DNA of 64,000 bases from Flavobacterium aquatile LMG 4008 = ATCC 11947. GTDB taxonomy: Bacteria; Bacteroidota; Bacteroidia; Flavobacteriales; Flavobacteriaceae. The stretch lies in assembly GCF_000757385.1 (NCBI RefSeq), contig NZ_JRHH01000002.1:124001-188000 (forward strand). Reading direction: 5' to 3'. The position numbers and the translations under genes are program-made. The notes under the pieces were generated by a model. That model saw nothing but the letters and a program-made list of their open reading frames with translations, was not told the DNA's origin and did not search any database. This document shows positions 25,084 through 34,279 of the stretch, in pieces. Position 1 is the first letter of the stretch; each line of letters begins with the position of its first letter.

Positions 25084-25113
25084 CCTTTGCGACTTAGTGT
25101 CTTTGTGGCAAAA
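25084..25113. repeat. CTTTGCGACTTAGTGTCTTTGTGG motif (recurrent intergenic sequence type)
   Basis: A run of the CTTTGnG type, from CCTTTGCGAC to TTTGTGGCAAAA, just upstream of the GH3 gene. I recall similar runs before many flavobacterial genes, but this window holds only one copy, so I mark it as probable. Confidence 0.35.
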
Positions 25114-25127
25114 AAGTGTCTTTTAAT

Positions 25128-26606
25128 ATGTCAATAAAATCAATAGCAGCCAAAATATTTGCTAAGAAAATCCACAAAAAAACTTTGCAATGGGCTTCAA
25201 AACCTGTTGAAACACAACAAAAAGTTTTTGAAGATTTAATCCGTTTAGCCAAAAATACTCAATTCGGAAAAGACCATAAATTTGATGAAATAAAATCGTT
25301 TCAAGATTTTGCAAAGCAAGTTCCCATTCGAGATTATGAAGAACTAAAACCTTATGTTGACAAAGTTGTTAAAGGCGAATCAGATGTTCTTTGGAAAGGA
25401 AAACCACTTTATTTTGCTAAAACATCCGGAACAACTTCGGGCGCCAAATATATTCCGCTTACTAAAGAATCCATGCCATTTCACATTCTTGCCGCACGAA
25501 ATGCCATCTTAAGTTACATTCACGAAACAGGAAACGCCCATTTTGTTGATGGAAAAATGATTTTCTTGCAAGGAAGTCCGATTTTAGAAGAAAAAAACGG
25601 AATAAAACTCGGACGATTATCCGGAATTGTAGCGCATTTTGTTCCGAGCTATTTGCAAAAAAACAGAATGCCCAGTTGGGAAACCAATTGTATAGAAGAT
25701 TGGGAAACCAAAGTAGACGCGATTGTAGAAGAAACCATCAACGAAAATATGTCGGTTATTTCGGGAATTCCGTCATGGGTGCAAATGTATTTCGAAAAAC
25801 TTCAAGAAAAAGCAAATAAACCTGTTGGCGAACTCTTTAAAAACTTCAATTTATTCATTTACGGCGGTGTTAATTTTGAACCCTACAGAGCCAAATTCGA
25901 AAATCTTATTGGTCGAAAAGTAGATTCAATAGAACTTTTCCCAGCTTCCGAAGGATTTTTTGCCTACCAAGATTCGCAGAAAGAAAAAGGAATGTTATTG
26001 CTTCTAAACGCTGGAATTTTCTATGAATTTATAAAATCCGAAGAGTTTTTCACTGACAATCCTAAACGTTACACTATTGGCGAAGTCGAGCTAAATGTAA
26101 ACTACGTTTTAATAATTTCTACCAACGCCGGACTCTGGGCTTACAACATTGGCGATACCATTCAGTTCACCAGTTTACAACCTTATCGCGTCATCGTTTC
26201 GGGTAGAATTAAACACTATATTTCGGCTTTTGGCGAGCACGTAATTGGCAAAGAAGTTGAGCACGCCTTGAAAGAAGCAATGGAAAATACTGACATTCGA
26301 GTAAACGAATTTACGGTTGCACCACAAATTGCTCCAGAAACCGGTTTGCCGTATCACGAATGGTTCATTGAATTTGAAAACGAACCCAATAATCTCGAAG
26401 AATTTGCGTTAACAATCGACGCCGCAATGCGCAAACAAAATGTGTATTACGATGATTTAATCGTTGGAAAAGTATTGCGAACACTAGTAATAACAAAGGT
26501 TTCTAAAAACGGATTCCAAGAATACATGAAATCTATTGGGAAATTGGGTGGCCAAAACAAGTTACCAAGATTGTCTAACGATAGAAAAATAGCCGATCAA
26601 TTATAA
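25128..26606 (+). CDS. GH3 auxin-responsive promoter family protein
   Basis: 492 residues from the ATG giving MSIKSIAAKIFAKK; an in-frame GTG 12 bases earlier is unlikely. GH3 enzymes are adenylate-forming acyl-acid amide synthetases; the plant members conjugate amino acids to hormones. AKTSGTTSGAKYIPLTKESM (about residue 99) is the ATP/AMP-binding P-loop-like signature, and FPASEGFFAY the second motif. IRYTIGEVELNVNYVLIIST-like strands and a C-terminal lid follow. The natural substrate in bacteria is not known to me. Placement after the M23-like gene is one I recall from Flavobacterium genomes. Confidence 0.9.
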   Translation: MSIKSIAAKIFAKKIHKKTLQWASKPVETQQKVFEDLIRLAKNTQFGKDHKFDEIKSFQDFAKQVPIRDYEELKPYVDKVVKGESDVLWKGKPLYFAKTSGTTSGAKYIPLTKESMPFHILAARNAILSYIHETGNAHFVDGKMIFLQGSPILEEKNGIKLGRLSGIVAHFVPSYLQKNRMPSWETNCIEDWETKVDAIVEETINENMSVISGIPSWVQMYFEKLQEKANKPVGELFKNFNLFIYGGVNFEPYRAKFENLIGRKVDSIELFPASEGFFAYQDSQKEKGMLLLLNAGIFYEFIKSEEFFTDNPKRYTIGEVELNVNYVLIISTNAGLWAYNIGDTIQFTSLQPYRVIVSGRIKHYISAFGEHVIGKEVEHALKEAMENTDIRVNEFTVAPQIAPETGLPYHEWFIEFENEPNNLEEFALTIDAAMRKQNVYYDDLIVGKVLRTLVITKVSKNGFQEYMKSIGKLGGQNKLPRLSNDRKIADQL

Positions 26607-26610
26607 AAAG

Positions 26611-26707
26611 TAGGAGCGAATCGCTTGGGCATTTTCAATAATGGTAATTCCTGCTGCCTTTCCAAAGTCCCAATAAAATTGGGAGCTTTTCCCTTGCATC
26701 AGGGCTA
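26611..26707 (-). repeat. Interspersed element of about 100 bases, copy 2 (inverted)
   Basis: The reverse complement of this stretch aligns end to end with 2803-2901. Its central stem is TCCCAAT/ATTGGGA in place of TCCCGAT/ATCGGGA. It fills the gap between the GH3 gene and the next gene. Confidence 0.8.
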
Positions 26708-26729
26708 AATAGCAAACTATAAACAAGAA

Positions 26730-27605
26730 ATGAGACTAACAATTACTTTTTTACTACTATTCACCAATATACTTTCGGCTCAAATAAAAGGTGTTGTTAA
26801 AGACAGCATTTCGGGAAAACCAATTCCGTATGTGAACATTCTTGTTGAGGATGAGAACATTAGAACAACATCAGAAGAAAACGGAGAATTCACCATAAAT
26901 CCAGCCAATAAAAAGGCTAATTTAATTTTCTCTGCTTTAGGTTTTGAAAAGAAAAAAGTTTCGGTTTCCAATGCTAAAGTTGTTCTTTTAAAAGAGATGA
27001 GTTATGAACTTGATGATGTTTTTATATCGAATAGAAAAGACGAAAAACAAATAGAAATTGGTAAAATAGATAAAAGCGAAATCTATCAAGCCTTTGAAAA
27101 CGGACCAACAATTGACGTGAAATTTTTCCCATATCAAGTTTCCTATAAGAAAACGCAATACTTAAAAAACGTAACCATTTTTGCCGACAGTAGAATAGAA
27201 GATGCCACCATAAAACTACATTTTTACAAAGTTGATTCGGATGGTTTTCCAGGTGAAGAACTCATGAATAAAGACATTATTCTCACACTTAAAAATGGAG
27301 TTATTAAAAACAAATACAATTTATCTAAATACAATTTAACGTTCCCAAAAACTGGACTTTTCGTTGGATTTGAAAAATTATTAATCCAGAAAAACACGGT
27401 TGAGAAAACACAAACTAATGCCAGTTTGAATACCACAAAGAAGTACAATACTTATCTTCCGTATGTGCTTTATGGTCGAGCCGAAAAAGATTTTCTATTC
27501 ACTTTCACCAAAGGAAAATGGATAAAACAAGATAAAAGAAGTGCAAATTCATCAGAAAAAGCAACAATTGACGAACCTGCAATTAACCTTATCCTAACCA
27601 ACTAA
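26730..27605 (+). CDS. Carboxypeptidase-like regulatory domain protein, secreted
   Basis: A 291-residue protein with a signal peptide (to about residue 17, NILSAQ). A CarboxypepD_reg-like domain follows directly: IKGVVKDSISGKPIPYVNILVEDENIRTTSEENGEFTI, about residues 19-90. The rest, about 200 residues, has beta-rich segments (TIFADSRIEDATIKLHFYKV; GLFVGFEKLLI) and a conserved look but no domain I can name. In Bacteroidetes such heads usually begin TonB-dependent receptors; here there is no barrel, so it is a small surface or periplasmic protein of unknown role. Confidence 0.75.
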   Translation: MRLTITFLLLFTNILSAQIKGVVKDSISGKPIPYVNILVEDENIRTTSEENGEFTINPANKKANLIFSALGFEKKKVSVSNAKVVLLKEMSYELDDVFISNRKDEKQIEIGKIDKSEIYQAFENGPTIDVKFFPYQVSYKKTQYLKNVTIFADSRIEDATIKLHFYKVDSDGFPGEELMNKDIILTLKNGVIKNKYNLSKYNLTFPKTGLFVGFEKLLIQKNTVEKTQTNASLNTTKKYNTYLPYVLYGRAEKDFLFTFTKGKWIKQDKRSANSSEKATIDEPAINLILTN

Positions 27606-27618
27606 ACTATAAAATCCC

Positions 27619-27626
27619 TATATTTG
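27619..27626 (+). promoter_or_regulatory. Promoter -7 box of the DUF6909 gene
   Basis: TATATTTG matches TAnnTTTG. It overlaps the upstream in-frame TTG at 27624, so the ATG at 27648 is the likely start. Confidence 0.6.
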
Positions 27627-27647
27627 CGGGTTAGAAAACAAAATTTA

Positions 27648-29339
27648 ATGAAGGAAATTAAAAACATTTCGCGCTCACGAGCGCAAGAATCGTCGGCAGC
27701 TATCGAACGATTGTACATTACCATGAGACATTTATTTAACAGAGGTTTTTATAAACCAATGGGTGTTTCGGGAGAAACTTTAAGAGAAGCATTACTAGAG
27801 CTTCGACCAGAAATTTACGGCTCAATAGCCGATGAAAAAGTAGAATTAAACGGATTGCTTTATGTAATAGAAAGGCTTCCGGTTGGCATTGAAGAATGTC
27901 GTTACATCAATTTAACTTCCGACGAAGGTTATTCAAAATCACATTTTAAAGCTATTGTTCCGCCAAAACGTAGAAGAAATTGCTACCGAATTGACGAAGA
28001 ACAAATGAATGTTGAAATCACTCGTGGACGATCAGACATTTACGATATTTTAACGCATTTGACCTTTATTTTTATTGAATCACATAAAATTAAAGACAAG
28101 GTTTTAATTGATGAAAACAACAATGAAGTAGTTCGTGATTGGTTAAAAATTGAACAAGCAGCTTTACAACCAAAGAAACTTACCCAAATAGAGAAAGAGC
28201 AAGCAATATCTCATGCAGCTAATGTTTTAGGAAGAACATTTGTCGAAATTTTAGATATTTACGACGCTTTTGGAACCACAGAAAAACCCGATCGTTTTCT
28301 TCACGTAATTTATTGGTTAGGAAAACTGGCAATAGAAGAAGTGGTTGATAATAATAAAAGAACAATTACGTTTTCTCCTATTTTAAGAGAACGTCTTGGA
28401 CATCACATTCATGGTGAAATTTGGGCAAATAATATTAAGGAAGTTTTAAAAAACAACGATTTATTAGTTAGACCAATTCATATTATTAGTGCCAACATGC
28501 ACAGTGTTATGAATTCGATTTTTGCTACTCATGTTTTAAAAACTAAATTCAAAGACAAGTCAGATTTCTTTATATTTGAAGAATTAAGTAAGCAAGGTGC
28601 TCATGATGTGAGAGATAAAGTAGAGGAATTTGCCTTGAAACACGGAATGATTTCGTTACCTGACACATCGGGAACCAATATTGACGTTCAAATATTTGAT
28701 ACAGCAAAAATTGATTGGGTAAAATCGGCGTTTCCAAATGCTAAAATTGGCAAAGACAATCCGGTGATTATTGTAATGGATTATGCTTTTGGCGAGCAAG
28801 CTTATGAAACCATCGACGAATTATTAAAACCTTATAAAAACGGAAAAGAGAAAACATTAATCAATGTTGAATCGGTTTCTATTATGGGAAAAGCCGGAAT
28901 TCTAGAAGGAGGAAAAGGCGACATTATGATTCCGAACGCACACATAAATGAAGGAACAGCAGACAATTATTTTTTCGAAAATCAATTAACTGCCGACATG
29001 TTTGAAGGAAACGACATACCAGTTTTTGCTGGACCAATGATTACCGTTTTGGGAACATCGCTTCAAAATAAAGATTTATTAAAGTTTTTTCATGAATCTA
29101 CTTGGAGTGTAATTGGTTTGGAGATGGAAGGTGCTTATTATCAAAAAGCGATACAATCGGCATCGAAAATTAGAAAAAGCATCAATCCAAATGTAAAAGT
29201 AAGATACGCTTATTATGCTTCAGATAATCCATTAGAAACAGGAAGTACTTTAGCTTCTGGCGGATTAGGAACAACAGGAGTAAAGCCTACTTACTTGATT
29301 ACGATTAAAATATTAGAACAAATTTTCAACACAAAATAA
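27648..29339 (+). CDS. DUF6909 family protein with phosphorylase-like C-terminal half
   Basis: 563 residues from the ATG giving MKEIKNISRSRAQESSAA. I recall this as DUF6909, a flavobacterial family of unknown function. The first 240 residues are helical. Residues 375-560 carry, in order, MGKAGILEGGKGDIMIPNAH (413-432), GLEMEGAYYQKAI (490-502) and YASDNP (523-528). These match the order of the nucleoside phosphorylase/nucleosidase superfamily: glycine-rich start, GDI, xEMEGA, SD. That suggests a nucleoside- or sugar-binding enzyme; it is inference only. It lies 9 bases before the polysaccharide locus. Confidence 0.75.
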   Translation: MKEIKNISRSRAQESSAAIERLYITMRHLFNRGFYKPMGVSGETLREALLELRPEIYGSIADEKVELNGLLYVIERLPVGIEECRYINLTSDEGYSKSHFKAIVPPKRRRNCYRIDEEQMNVEITRGRSDIYDILTHLTFIFIESHKIKDKVLIDENNNEVVRDWLKIEQAALQPKKLTQIEKEQAISHAANVLGRTFVEILDIYDAFGTTEKPDRFLHVIYWLGKLAIEEVVDNNKRTITFSPILRERLGHHIHGEIWANNIKEVLKNNDLLVRPIHIISANMHSVMNSIFATHVLKTKFKDKSDFFIFEELSKQGAHDVRDKVEEFALKHGMISLPDTSGTNIDVQIFDTAKIDWVKSAFPNAKIGKDNPVIIVMDYAFGEQAYETIDELLKPYKNGKEKTLINVESVSIMGKAGILEGGKGDIMIPNAHINEGTADNYFFENQLTADMFEGNDIPVFAGPMITVLGTSLQNKDLLKFFHESTWSVIGLEMEGAYYQKAIQSASKIRKSINPNVKVRYAYYASDNPLETGSTLASGGLGTTGVKPTYLITIKILEQIFNTK

Positions 29340-29348
29340 TACAATTTT

Positions 29349-30335
29349 ATGAGTACAGAATCTCAAAACAATTCAGATAACCAAGAAATTGATTTGTCTC
29401 AAATTTCAAAAAAAATAGGAGGATTTTTCGAAGATATTTCGACTTCTATATTTAAAGGAATTTTGTTTCTTAAAAGAAACATTTTAATAATTGGAGGTTT
29501 ATTTGTTCTTGGTGTAGTTCTTGGTATTTATCTTGATAAGACTTCTAAAAGTTATGATCATCAAGTAATAGTTACACCAAATTTTGGTTCTACTGACTAT
29601 TTATATTCTAAAATTGAACTTATTAATTCTAAAATTGGAGAGCAAGATACTTTGTTCTTAAAAAATGTTTTAGGATTGAAAGAGCCAAAAAAGTTTAAAA
29701 GAATAGCGATTGAGCCAATTAATGATGTCTATAAGTTTATTGAAAATAGAGAACAAAATTTTGAATTCATTAAATTGTTGGCCGAAGATGGCGATATTAA
29801 AAAAATTATAACAGAAAAAGTTACCAGTAAGAATTATCCTTTTCATGCTATATCTTTTTCAACTTCTAAATTAGCATCTGAAAAAAATACTGTTGAGCCA
29901 ATTTTAAAATATTTAAATGATTCTGATTATTATTCAAAAATTCAAAAAGAATATATAAACAATATTAAAGTTAAAATTGTAGAAAACGATTCAATAATTT
30001 CTCAAATTAACGGGTTTTTAAATACCCTCTCAAACGAAGGAAATAAATCACAATCCAATGACAATCTTGTGTACATTAATGAAAACACACAACTTAATGA
30101 TGTAATAAAAACCAAAGAGGAGTTAGTTTCAGAACAAGGTAATCGCAGAATTGAATTAATTAACACGGATAAGATTATTAAACAAATTAGCGTAACCTTA
30201 AATGTTAAAAATATTAAATCGATTAATGGAAAACTTAAATTGGTACTTCCTTTTTTATTTTTATTTATATTTATTGGTATAACAATTTTTAGATCTTTCT
30301 ACAGAAGACAATTAGCTAAATCTAAACTACAATAA
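29349..30335 (+). CDS. Wzz-like chain-length regulator of the polysaccharide locus
   Basis: A 328-residue protein with a membrane segment at about 44-62 ([20 protein letters not shown]), a long extracytoplasmic helical region and a second segment near the end (about 294-312, [17 protein letters not shown]). Two flanking membrane helices with a coiled middle are the Wzz/PCP architecture that sets polysaccharide chain length. It has no kinase domain and is first of the locus, one base into rmlA. I infer function from layout and position. Confidence 0.65.
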   Translation: MSTESQNNSDNQEIDLSQISKKIGGFFEDISTSIFKGILFLKRNILIIGGLFVLGVVLGIYLDKTSKSYDHQVIVTPNFGSTDYLYSKIELINSKIGEQDTLFLKNVLGLKEPKKFKRIAIEPINDVYKFIENREQNFEFIKLLAEDGDIKKIITEKVTSKNYPFHAISFSTSKLASEKNTVEPILKYLNDSDYYSKIQKEYINNIKVKIVENDSIISQINGFLNTLSNEGNKSQSNDNLVYINENTQLNDVIKTKEELVSEQGNRRIELINTDKIIKQISVTLNVKNIKSINGKLKLVLPFLFLFIFIGITIFRSFYRRQLAKSKLQ

Positions 30336-31198
30336 TGAAAGGAATTATTTTAGCTGGAGGTTCTGGCACTAGATTGCACCCATTAACTTTAGCAGTTAGT
30401 AAGCAATTGATGCCTATTTATGATAAACCAATGATTTATTATCCGTTATCTACATTGATGTGGGCAGGAATTAGCGAAATATTAATCATATCAACTCCTC
30501 ACGATTTACCTTTGTTTAAACAACTTTTGGGTGATGGAAAAAGTTTAGGCTGTAAATTTGAGTATGCTGTTCAGGAAAACCCTAACGGATTGGCTGAAGC
30601 ATTTATTATTGGTAAAGAATTTGTAGGAAACGATAAAGTAGCTTTAATTCTTGGGGATAACATTTTTTACGGAACAGGTTTAGCCGAGCTTCTACAAACA
30701 AATAATAATCCTGATGGTGGAATCATCTATGCCTATCATGTTCATGATCCAGAACGGTATGGAGTAGTTGATTTTGACAAAGAAGGAAAAGTACTTTCCA
30801 TTGAAGAAAAACCAGAAAATCCAAAATCGAATTATGCGGTACCAGGCATCTATTTTTATGACAACTCAGTTATAGAAATTGCCGCCAATATAAAACCAAG
30901 CCATCGAGGTGAACTAGAAATCACCGATGTTAATAAAGAATATCTCAACCGAGGAAATCTTAAAGTTAGTATTTTAGATAGAGGAACAGCTTGGTTAGAT
31001 ACCGGTACTTTTCAGTCTTTAATGCAAGCCGGACAATTTGTTCAAGTTATAGAAGAACGCCAAGGTTTAAAAATTGGTGCTATTGAAGAAGCCGCTTACA
31101 AAATGGGTTTCATTAATGAAGAGCAATTAAAATCTTTAGCGACTCCTTTATTAAAAAGCGGTTACGGAGTTCATTTAATGAGTTTGTTAGAAAAGTAA
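30335..31198 (+). CDS. rfbA: Glucose-1-phosphate thymidylyltransferase
   Basis: Makes dTDP-glucose from glucose 1-phosphate and dTTP, first step for dTDP-rhamnose and dTDP-Fuc4NAc. [11 protein letters not shown] at residues 8-18 binds the nucleotide, [20 protein letters not shown] is the family block, and [10 protein letters not shown] and [20 protein letters not shown] follow. At 287 residues it is full length. It starts in the TAATG overlap with the Wzz-like gene. Confidence 0.97.
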   Translation: MKGIILAGGSGTRLHPLTLAVSKQLMPIYDKPMIYYPLSTLMWAGISEILIISTPHDLPLFKQLLGDGKSLGCKFEYAVQENPNGLAEAFIIGKEFVGNDKVALILGDNIFYGTGLAELLQTNNNPDGGIIYAYHVHDPERYGVVDFDKEGKVLSIEEKPENPKSNYAVPGIYFYDNSVIEIAANIKPSHRGELEITDVNKEYLNRGNLKVSILDRGTAWLDTGTFQSLMQAGQFVQVIEERQGLKIGAIEEAAYKMGFINEEQLKSLATPLLKSGYGVHLMSLLEK

Positions 31199-31262
31199 GA
31201 AGAAATAACATTGAATAAAGAGCGTAGAATAAAGATTTTTGCTTTAGAAACTGAAACTGAAC

Positions 31263-31814
31263 ATGAAATTTATAGAAACCAAACTTAAAGGTTGCTTTAT
31301 TTTAGAACCAAACATCATAAAAGACGAACGTGGTTATTTTATGGAAAGCTTTAACGAGCAAACTTTTGAAAAAGGTACCAAGCAAAAAATTCATTTTGTT
31401 CAAGACAATCAATCCTATTCGTCAATGGGTGTTTTAAGAGGATTACATTATCAAACTGGCAATCATGCTCAAGCCAAATTGGTGCGAGTTTTAAGCGGAG
31501 AAGTTCTTGATGTTGCTGTTGATATTCGGCCAGAATCGGATACTTATGGGCAACATATTACTGTTTTACTTTCTGGAGAGAATCAAAAACAATTTTTTGT
31601 TCCAAGAGGATTTGCACATGGATTTTTAGTATTAAGTGAAAAAGCAACTTTCTTCTACAAATGCGATAATTTTTATAATAAAGAAAGTGAAGGCGGAATA
31701 AAATATGACGATTTAGACTTAAATATTGATTGGCAATTTGATACTGATAAATTGATAATTTCCGAAAAAGATCAATCACTGCCTAATTTTAAATCAGCTA
31801 GAAAAGCATGGTAG
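31263..31814 (+). CDS. rfbC: dTDP-4-dehydrorhamnose 3,5-epimerase
   Basis: Epimerises the 4-keto-6-deoxyglucose intermediate at C3 and C5. RGLHYQ (H62 as catalytic base) and VPRGFAHGF (113-121) are the family motifs. ESFNEQTFEKG and the SYSSMGVLRG start agree. 183 residues is normal. The last 7 bases overlap rmlD. Confidence 0.96.
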   Translation: MKFIETKLKGCFILEPNIIKDERGYFMESFNEQTFEKGTKQKIHFVQDNQSYSSMGVLRGLHYQTGNHAQAKLVRVLSGEVLDVAVDIRPESDTYGQHITVLLSGENQKQFFVPRGFAHGFLVLSEKATFFYKCDNFYNKESEGGIKYDDLDLNIDWQFDTDKLIISEKDQSLPNFKSARKAW

Positions 31815-32662
31815 TTTTAGTCACTGGAGCCAACGGACAATTAGGTCAAGCAATTCAATCTATATCAGATAAGCATCCGAAGATAGATTTTAAATTTTGC
31901 ACGTCATCTGATTTAGATATTACTTCTAAAGAAAATTGTCAATTGGTTTTTACTAAATTTAAACCTAACTATTGTATAAATGCCGCAGCTTACACAGCTG
32001 TTGACAAAGCCGAAAGCGAACCAGATAAAGCACAACTTATAAATATAATTGGTGCTAAAAATTTAGCTGAGGTTTGTAAAGAATTTTCAGCAACATTGCT
32101 TCATGTTTCAACCGATTTTGTATTTGACGGAAGTAAAACAACGCCATACCTTGAAACCGATATTCCAAATCCGATAGGCGTTTACGGAAAAACAAAATTA
32201 GACGGAGAAAAAGCCATTCAAGAAACATTTGACAATTATTTCATTATAAGAACATCTTGGGTTTATTCGCAATTTGGAAATAACTTCATGAAAACTATGT
32301 TACGATTAGCATCAGAAAGAGATAGTTTGTCTGTAGTTTCGGACCAAATAGGAACGCCAACACACGCAGTTGATTTAGCTGAGGTTTTAATTAAGATAAT
32401 TTCCTCTTGTCATTCTGAACTTGTTTCAGAATCTCACTTCGGAATATACAACTACAGCAACAAAGGACAATGTTCTTGGTATGATTTTGCAAAAAAAATA
32501 TTTGAAGTAAACAATATTAGTATAAATTTACAACCTATACCAACCACAAGTTTTCCAACTCCAGCTAAAAGACCAGCTTACAGTGTTTTGGATAAATCAA
32601 AAATTAAGAATGTTTTTGGATTGGAAATTAATAATTGGGAAGAAAGTTTAAAAAAGAAATAA
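31808..32662 (+). CDS. rfbD: dTDP-4-dehydrorhamnose reductase, with an in-frame palindromic repeat
   Basis: Reduces the 4-keto sugar to dTDP-L-rhamnose with NADPH. Rossmann motif GANGQLGQ at 7-14, INAAAYTAVDKAE at 58-70, and the SDR pair Y126/K130 in VYGKTKLDGE. 284 residues. Residues 201-209 (CHSELVSES) are encoded by the 28-base element also found in the terminator after tex. It inserts between IKIIS and HFGIYNYSN without breaking the frame. Motifs remain intact, so the protein is probably active. Confidence 0.95.
   Translation: MVVLVTGANGQLGQAIQSISDKHPKIDFKFCTSSDLDITSKENCQLVFTKFKPNYCINAAAYTAVDKAESEPDKAQLINIIGAKNLAEVCKEFSATLLHVSTDFVFDGSKTTPYLETDIPNPIGVYGKTKLDGEKAIQETFDNYFIIRTSWVYSQFGNNFMKTMLRLASERDSLSVVSDQIGTPTHAVDLAEVLIKIISSCHSELVSESHFGIYNYSNKGQCSWYDFAKKIFEVNNISINLQPIPTTSFPTPAKRPAYSVLDKSKIKNVFGLEINNWEESLKKK
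32407..32434 (+). repeat. 28-base palindromic element inside rmlD
   Basis: Identical over 28 bases to 24163-24190. It holds ATTCTGAA and TTCAGAAT separated by CTTGT, and encodes CHSELVSES in the rmlD frame (codons 201-209). Confidence 0.9.
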
Positions 32663-33595
32663 GTGAATACTAATCCTAAAATATCAATTGTAAGTCCGAT
32701 TTACAAAGCAGAACACTTTGTAGAAAAGTTGGTTTTTGAAATTCAAAAAGCTATGAATATTCTTGATGTTGACTTTGAAATAATTCTGGTTGACGACAGA
32801 AGTAAAGACAATTCTTGGCAAAAAATGAAAGAACAATCTTTAAAAAACCCTTATGTTAAGAGTGTTAGATTGAGCCGAAATTTTGGACAGCATCCAGCAA
32901 TTATGGCAGGATTAAGCCAAGCCAAAGGCGAATGGATTGTTGTAATGGATTGCGATTTACAAGATCAGCCTAAAGAAATAGTAAAATTATACAACAAAGC
33001 TTTAGAAGGTTTTGAAATAGTTCAGGCACGAAGAAAAAATAGAGAAGACAAGTTTTTAAAGAAATTATCGTCTAAAGTTTTTTCAAAAGTATATAGCTAT
33101 TTTACTGATACAAAGTATGATAATGAAATTGCAAACTTTGGAATTTATCACAAAAAAGTTATTCATTCTATTTTAGACATTTCAGATTCTATTAAATTCT
33201 TTCCGCTTTTTGTAGAATTTGTTGGCTATAAATCTACATCAATTATAGTTGAACATGCGCCAAGAGATTCGGGAACAACAAGTTATAGTTTTTCTAAACT
33301 AGTTAGCTTAGCGTTTAATACCATTATTTCATTTTCTAACAAACCATTAAAACTGTTTGTAAAGTTTGGAATGATAATTTCTTTTTTATCATTTTGTGTT
33401 GGAATCTATTATATTTATCAAGCTATGCATCACGAAATTGAGGTCATAGGATATACTTCTATAATTGTGTCAATATGGTTTTTGTCTGGAGTAATTATCA
33501 CAACAATTGGAGTTGCCGGAATTTATATTGGTAAAATATTTGATCAGACAAAAAATCGTCCTGTTTATATAATTGATGAAATTCATGGAAATTAA
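32663..33595 (+). CDS. GT2 family glycosyltransferase (DPM1/GtrB-like)
   Basis: A 310-residue protein. The catalytic domain (1-220) has SIVSPIYKAEHFVEKLV, then IILVDDRSKDNSW (DDxS) and VVMDCDLQDQPK (DxDLQD). Two membrane segments at about 235-255 and 264-295 complete the polyprenyl-phosphate sugar transferase layout. It would load a sugar onto undecaprenyl phosphate for a GT-C enzyme such as the 36555 gene. The start is GTG directly after the rmlD stop. Confidence 0.88.
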   Translation: MNTNPKISIVSPIYKAEHFVEKLVFEIQKAMNILDVDFEIILVDDRSKDNSWQKMKEQSLKNPYVKSVRLSRNFGQHPAIMAGLSQAKGEWIVVMDCDLQDQPKEIVKLYNKALEGFEIVQARRKNREDKFLKKLSSKVFSKVYSYFTDTKYDNEIANFGIYHKKVIHSILDISDSIKFFPLFVEFVGYKSTSIIVEHAPRDSGTTSYSFSKLVSLAFNTIISFSNKPLKLFVKFGMIISFLSFCVGIYYIYQAMHHEIEVIGYTSIIVSIWFLSGVIITTIGVAGIYIGKIFDQTKNRPVYIIDEIHGN

Positions 33596-34268
33596 AAAAC
33601 TAGATTGGGATAGTGACTTTTTTAATATTAAAGTTGGCGAAATTATAAATCCTGATATAGATTTAATAGTTTTGAATGAAGATTTTGATTTAATTTACTC
33701 AAAAAGTGATGTTAATAATGAAGTTAGAATAGATGGATTTATAAATTCATTTTTTGAAACTAAAGTTTTATTTACTAAGGAAATTGTTCAAAAAAAAGAG
33801 ATAAGTAAAAATATATTTTCAATTTCAAAAGTAAATATCGACATAAATTTTCTGTATGATTTAGCTTTTGAAAGCGGAAAAATGAGTCGATTTAATTTAG
33901 ATAAAAAATTTGGACGAACAAAATTTGAAGAGCTTTATAAAAAATGGATTGACAACTCATTAAATAAACAATTTGCAGACGAAGTATTGGTTTATCAAGA
34001 AGATGGTAAAACACTTGGATTTGTCACGTATAAAATATATCATGATTTTGGGACAATTGGTCTAATTGCGGTAGATTCGCTTGTTCAAGGAAAAGGAATT
34101 GGAAGTAAATTAATTGATGCAGTAGAGAATCACCTATTAAAAGCATCAATTTATAAACTAAATATTCCAACACAGTTAGAAAATAAGAATGCTTGCAGTT
34201 TTTATGAAAAAAAAGATTATAAGATAATAGAAACCACAACAATTAAACATTTTTGGAAAAACATTTAA
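33585..34268 (+). CDS. wecD: dTDP-4-amino-4,6-dideoxygalactose N-acetyltransferase-like GNAT (WecD/RffC)
   Basis: 227 residues from the ATG giving MEIKKLDWDSDFFNIKVGEI, which matches the 'LxWDSDFFxxxxG' start of WecD. Other ATG/TTG choices lie 9 and 12 bases upstream. The C-terminal GNAT fold contains IGLIAVDSLVQGKGIGSKLI, the acetyl-CoA binding motif (QGKGIG). With RffA two genes on it would complete dTDP-Fuc4NAc. It overlaps the preceding gene by 11 bases. Confidence 0.85.
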   Translation: MEIKKLDWDSDFFNIKVGEIINPDIDLIVLNEDFDLIYSKSDVNNEVRIDGFINSFFETKVLFTKEIVQKKEISKNIFSISKVNIDINFLYDLAFESGKMSRFNLDKKFGRTKFEELYKKWIDNSLNKQFADEVLVYQEDGKTLGFVTYKIYHDFGTIGLIAVDSLVQGKGIGSKLIDAVENHLLKASIYKLNIPTQLENKNACSFYEKKDYKIIETTTIKHFWKNI

Positions 34269-34279
34269 AAATTTAAAAC

